Shown: piece by piece, positions 4,794-5,284 of the stretch
How the letters are laid out: the number at the start of each line of letters is the position of its first letter
How positions within the stretch are numbered: the stretch's first letter is position 1
Assembly: GCA_031259195.1 (NCBI GenBank)
Contig: JAIRLR010000148.1
Span: forward strand, 1 to 5,284
Length of the DNA stretch: 5,284 bases
DNA from: Streptococcaceae bacterium
GTDB lineage: Bacteria > Bacillota > Bacilli > Lactobacillales > Streptococcaceae
Direction: 5' to 3'
Notes under the pieces: generated by a model
Database searches by the model: none
Told to the model about the DNA's origin: nothing
What the model saw: the letters and a program-made list of their open reading frames with translations, nothing else
Program-made: the position numbers and the translations under genes

Positions 4794-5284
4794 ATGACAA
4801 AAGCAAACTTTGGCGTTGTAGGAATGGCTGTGATGGGAAAGAACTTGGCTTTAAATATTGAAAGCCACAGCTGTCGTGTTGCTTTATTTAATCGCACAAG
4901 TTCTGTTACTAAAGCAGTAGCAAAGCAATATCCTACAAAAAAGTTTGTGCCAACATATGATATTGAGGAATTTGTAAACACGATTGAAAAACCACGAAGA
5001 ATTTTATTAATGGTTAAGGCTGGTACAGCAACTGATGCAACAATTCAACAACTACTTCCACACTTAGATAAAGGCGATATTTTAATCGACGGTGGAAATA
5101 CTTTCTTTAAGGATACGATTAGACGTAATAAAGAACTAAGTGCTGCAGGGATTAACTTTATCGGCGCTGGGATATCTGGCGGTGAAGAGGGAGCTTTAAA
5201 TGGGCCTTCCATCATGCCCGGCGGACAAAAAGAAGCTTATGAGTTAGTTGCTCCGATCTTAAAAGAAATTGCCGCAAAAGCAAA
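4794..5284 (+). CDS. gnd: 6-phosphogluconate dehydrogenase, decarboxylating (5' part, cut by the window edge)
   Basis: Cytosolic enzyme of the oxidative pentose phosphate pathway that converts 6-phosphogluconate and NADP+ to ribulose 5-phosphate, CO2 and NADPH. The first 163 residues, of the roughly 470 usual for the family, are present. They include the dinucleotide-binding loop GVVGMAVMG (7-15), FNRT (32-35) after the second strand, where NADP+ is recognised, MVKAG (73-77), IDGGNT (98-103), and the substrate-binding block [20 protein letters not shown] (124-143) with Ser128-Gly129-Gly130. The ATG at 4794 has AGGAGG (4781-4786) seven bases upstream, a strong ribosome binding site. The C-terminal catalytic domain is outside the window. 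The gene is divergent from thiT, with about 700 bp between the two start codons and riboswitch, and has its own candidate promoters. No defect is visible in the part seen. Confidence 0.96.
   Translation, partial: MTKANFGVVGMAVMGKNLALNIESHSCRVALFNRTSSVTKAVAKQYPTKKFVPTYDIEEFVNTIEKPRRILLMVKAGTATDATIQQLLPHLDKGDILIDGGNTFFKDTIRRNKELSAAGINFIGAGISGGEEGALNGPSIMPGGQKEAYELVAPILKEIAAKA

Overview
The window is AT-rich DNA from a low-GC Gram-positive bacterium, most likely a lactobacillus or close relative. The reasons are the strong AGGAGG-type ribosome binding sites, the rbgA-rnhB gene pair, an energy-coupling-factor thiamin transporter subunit (ThiT) behind a TPP riboswitch, and an Ami/Ali-type oligopeptide-binding lipoprotein. 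The genus is inferred from gene content only.

Layout, left to right. Positions 1-163 look like the outer end of an insertion sequence, probably ISL3 family, running off the left edge. Next comes about 40 bp of unassigned junction DNA, which may be the end of a second element. Positions 169-291 hold the first ~30 codons of rnhB (ribonuclease HII), which then loses homology and stops. It overlaps the end of rbgA (288-1145, minus), an intact ribosome-assembly GTPase. A large oligopeptide-binding lipoprotein gene (1279-3273, minus, TTG start) follows. Then comes thiT (3392-3940, minus) with a TPP riboswitch in its leader (aptamer 3994-4082, expression platform 3949-3978). About 700 bp without a convincing gene follows; it holds candidate promoters, a 22-bp palindrome and one copy of a dispersed 26-nt repeat. 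The window ends inside gnd (6-phosphogluconate dehydrogenase, plus strand from 4794, cut by the right edge).

How the parts work together. rbgA and rnhB form a translationally coupled pair whose second gene is broken here. thiT is probably its own transcription unit, controlled by thiamin pyrophosphate. Its riboswitch looks translational: the Shine-Dalgarno sits in a 13-bp hairpin whose 5' arm can alternatively pair with the 5' strand of the aptamer. The oligopeptide-binding gene has no permease or ATPase genes beside it, so it probably serves a transporter encoded elsewhere. gnd is divergent from thiT and likely has its own promoter and a long leader.

I found no new multi-gene system. The items most worth a second look are the riboswitch architecture, the disrupted rnhB with its stacked element junctions, and the dispersed AGARCCTGTTAA-type repeats.
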